Below are positions 62,834-64,000 of a stretch of 64,000 nt of DNA, in pieces. The translations under genes and the position numbers were made by a program. Numbering within the stretch: position 1 is the stretch's first letter; every line of letters begins with the position of its first letter. The stretch comes from an uncultured Lachnospiraceae bacterium (GTDB lineage: Bacteria > Bacillota > Clostridia > Lachnospirales > Lachnospiraceae). The notes under the pieces are model-generated. The model did no database searches. It had not been told where the DNA came from and worked only from the letters and a program-made list of their open reading frames with translations. The DNA is taken from assembly GCA_910585965.1 (NCBI GenBank), contig CAJUHH010000012.1:1-64000 (forward strand), read 5' to 3'.

Positions 62834-64000
62834 TTAATATTTCCCTAAGTCTATGTCCATGACTTCCATGGGTTCTGGCATCGAGCTTGTAGCAAAGCTG
62901 CCCGTATTAACTGCCATGTGGGCATATTCCGCACGAAGCCTGAATTTCGCAACAAGGTCTTTCAGAATCTCTGCCTGATGCGAAAGCTCTGCGCTGGCCG
63001 CCGCACTTTCTTCCGATGTCGCCGAATTGGTCTGCACTACGTCGGAAATCTGGTCTACGCCTACCGTAACCTGTTCTACAGCACCCGCCTGTTCTTCCGC
63101 TGCATCCGCAATCTTATCCACGGTCGCTGCTGCAATACGAACCTCTTCTACCACTTTCTTCAGGGATTCTGCCGTCGCGCCCGCCAGATCTTTGCCCCGC
63201 GCTACCGCTTCAAGAGATCCTTCGATCAAAGCAGCCGTATCGTTGGAAGCCACCGAACTCTTATTTGCCAAGCTGCGCACTTCTTCTGCCACTACGGCAA
63301 AGCCCTTGCCCGCTTCGCCGGCACGTGCTGCCTCTACAGCGGCATTCAAAGCAAGAATATTGGTCTGGAAGGAAATATCTTCGATGGTTTTAATGATCTT
63401 ACCGATTTCATCGGAAGTACGGGTAATCTCTTCCATTGCAGCCATCATATCATGCATCTGCCTATTGCATTCTTCCACTACATCCCCAGCCATGCTCGTC
63501 TGGTTCCTTGCGCTTCTTGCATTCTCTGCCGTATCTTTTACCTGCTGGGAGATGCCCGCAATCGTTGCCGCCAGCTCTTCTACTGCTGCTGCCTGTTCTG
63601 TCGCGCCCTGTGCAAGCGCCTGTGCGCCGCTGGATACCTGGCCTGATCCGGAAGCCACCTGATCAGCGCTCGTATTGATCTGTCCCATCGTAGAACTCAA
63701 ATCACGGTTCAATTTTCTGATTGCTAATAATAATCCCTGCAGTTTTCCTACATAACGTTCTTCTGCCTGTGTCCTTACATCGAAATTGCCATCTGCCATT
63801 TCCTGCAAGAGCCTGGAAGCATCGGCAATAACTTCTTCCAAAATGGATGTCATATTTTTAAATGCAACTGCCAAACTGCCCAGTTCATCTTTTGACTGAT
63901 AAGTTACTTCGATATCAAAATCTCCTTCTACAATCTGCCCTGCCGCTTTTTCCAACTGACGGATCGGGCCAGTAATCGCTTTTGTCAAATAAATGGAAAG
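62834..64000 (-). CDS. Methyl-accepting chemotaxis protein, partial
   Basis: The C-terminal ~388 residues of a receptor whose gene continues beyond the right window edge. Visible: the end of a membrane-proximal segment, a HAMP region, an adaptation/signalling coiled coil, and the highly conserved hairpin tip (DISFQTNILALNAAVEAARA, then GKGFAVVAEEVRSLA) that binds CheA/CheW. The sensor domain lies outside the window. No flagellar or che genes are present here, so the cognate system cannot be stated. Confidence 0.92.
   Translation of the reverse strand, partial: LSIYLTKAITGPIRQLEKAAGQIVEGDFDIEVTYQSKDELGSLAVAFKNMTSILEEVIADASRLLQEMADGNFDVRTQAEERYVGKLQGLLLAIRKLNRDLSSTMGQINTSADQVASGSGQVSSGAQALAQGATEQAAAVEELAATIAGISQQVKDTAENARSARNQTSMAGDVVEECNRQMHDMMAAMEEITRTSDEIGKIIKTIEDISFQTNILALNAAVEAARAGEAGKGFAVVAEEVRSLANKSSVASNDTAALIEGSLEAVARGKDLAGATAESLKKVVEEVRIAAATVDKIADAAEEQAGAVEQVTVGVDQISDVVQTNSATSEESAAASAELSHQAEILKDLVAKFRLRAEYAHMAVNTGSFATSSMPEPMEVMDIDLGKY

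Overview
The window looks like a chromosomal segment of a low-to-medium GC, anaerobic Firmicute, most likely a Lachnospiraceae/Clostridia gut bacterium. The grounds are single-polypeptide PurL, a class III (glycyl-radical) ribonucleotide reductase, rubrerythrin, QueH, strong AGGAGG ribosome binding sites, sigma-A type TTGACA/TATAAT promoters, and several small Lachnospiraceae-type membrane or coiled-coil proteins. No phage, IS element, CRISPR array or rRNA is visible. Both ends are cut: a tRNA-Val runs off the left edge and a chemotaxis receptor gene runs off the right edge.

Layout. 0-13.6 kb (minus strand): tRNA-Val, argS, queH, carB, carA, a polytopic GtrII-like membrane protein, purL, a TetR regulator and an unknown gene. 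13.7-20.9 kb (plus strand): a 754-residue protein with an N-terminal cyclic-nucleotide-binding-like fold, an oxalate/formate-type MFS transporter, VanZ, a LacI regulator, a decayed fic gene (minus), tRNA-Trp and lspA. 21-31.4 kb (minus): a heterodimeric ABC exporter, radA, a small conserved protein, clpC coupled to a GntR regulator, an SH3-domain surface protein and a zinc-ribbon/HTH protein. 31.4-39.8 kb (minus): the purE-M-N-D cluster, an M29-like aminopeptidase, small membrane proteins, pyrE, pyrF and a Nudix-like protein. 39.8-47.4 kb (minus): nrdD with two NrdR-like boxes, a TPR lipoprotein, rubrerythrin, a thioesterase and a GH36 alpha-galactosidase. 47.6-52.4 kb: small coiled-coil and membrane proteins and two secreted proteins. 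52.5-59.2 kb: aroC, a lactonase-fold protein, and a polyamine-uptake unit (XRE-cupin regulator, potABCD). 59.6-64 kb (minus): proA, 5-formyl-THF cyclo-ligase, a DUF896 protein, an ECF S component with a DUF4430 lipoprotein, and a chemotaxis receptor.

The genes serve de novo nucleotide synthesis (carbamoyl phosphate and UMP steps, several IMP steps, dNTPs by NrdD), protein quality control and DNA repair (ClpC, RadA), polyamine import and amino-acid synthesis (AroC, ProA).

The least explained structure is a set of three very large imperfect palindromes (about 250-375 bp) that fill intergenic gaps at 17.5, 43.6 and 59.3 kb. Two of them share a roughly 100-nt central core in which base pairs are kept by paired changes, while their long outer arms differ in sequence yet remain self-complementary. 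This is the pattern expected of a structured RNA or a palindromic mobile repeat. Other noteworthy points are the NrdR box pair with 32-bp centre spacing, the NrdD-glutaredoxin fusion, and a terminator-like repeat present in two copies 2 kb apart.
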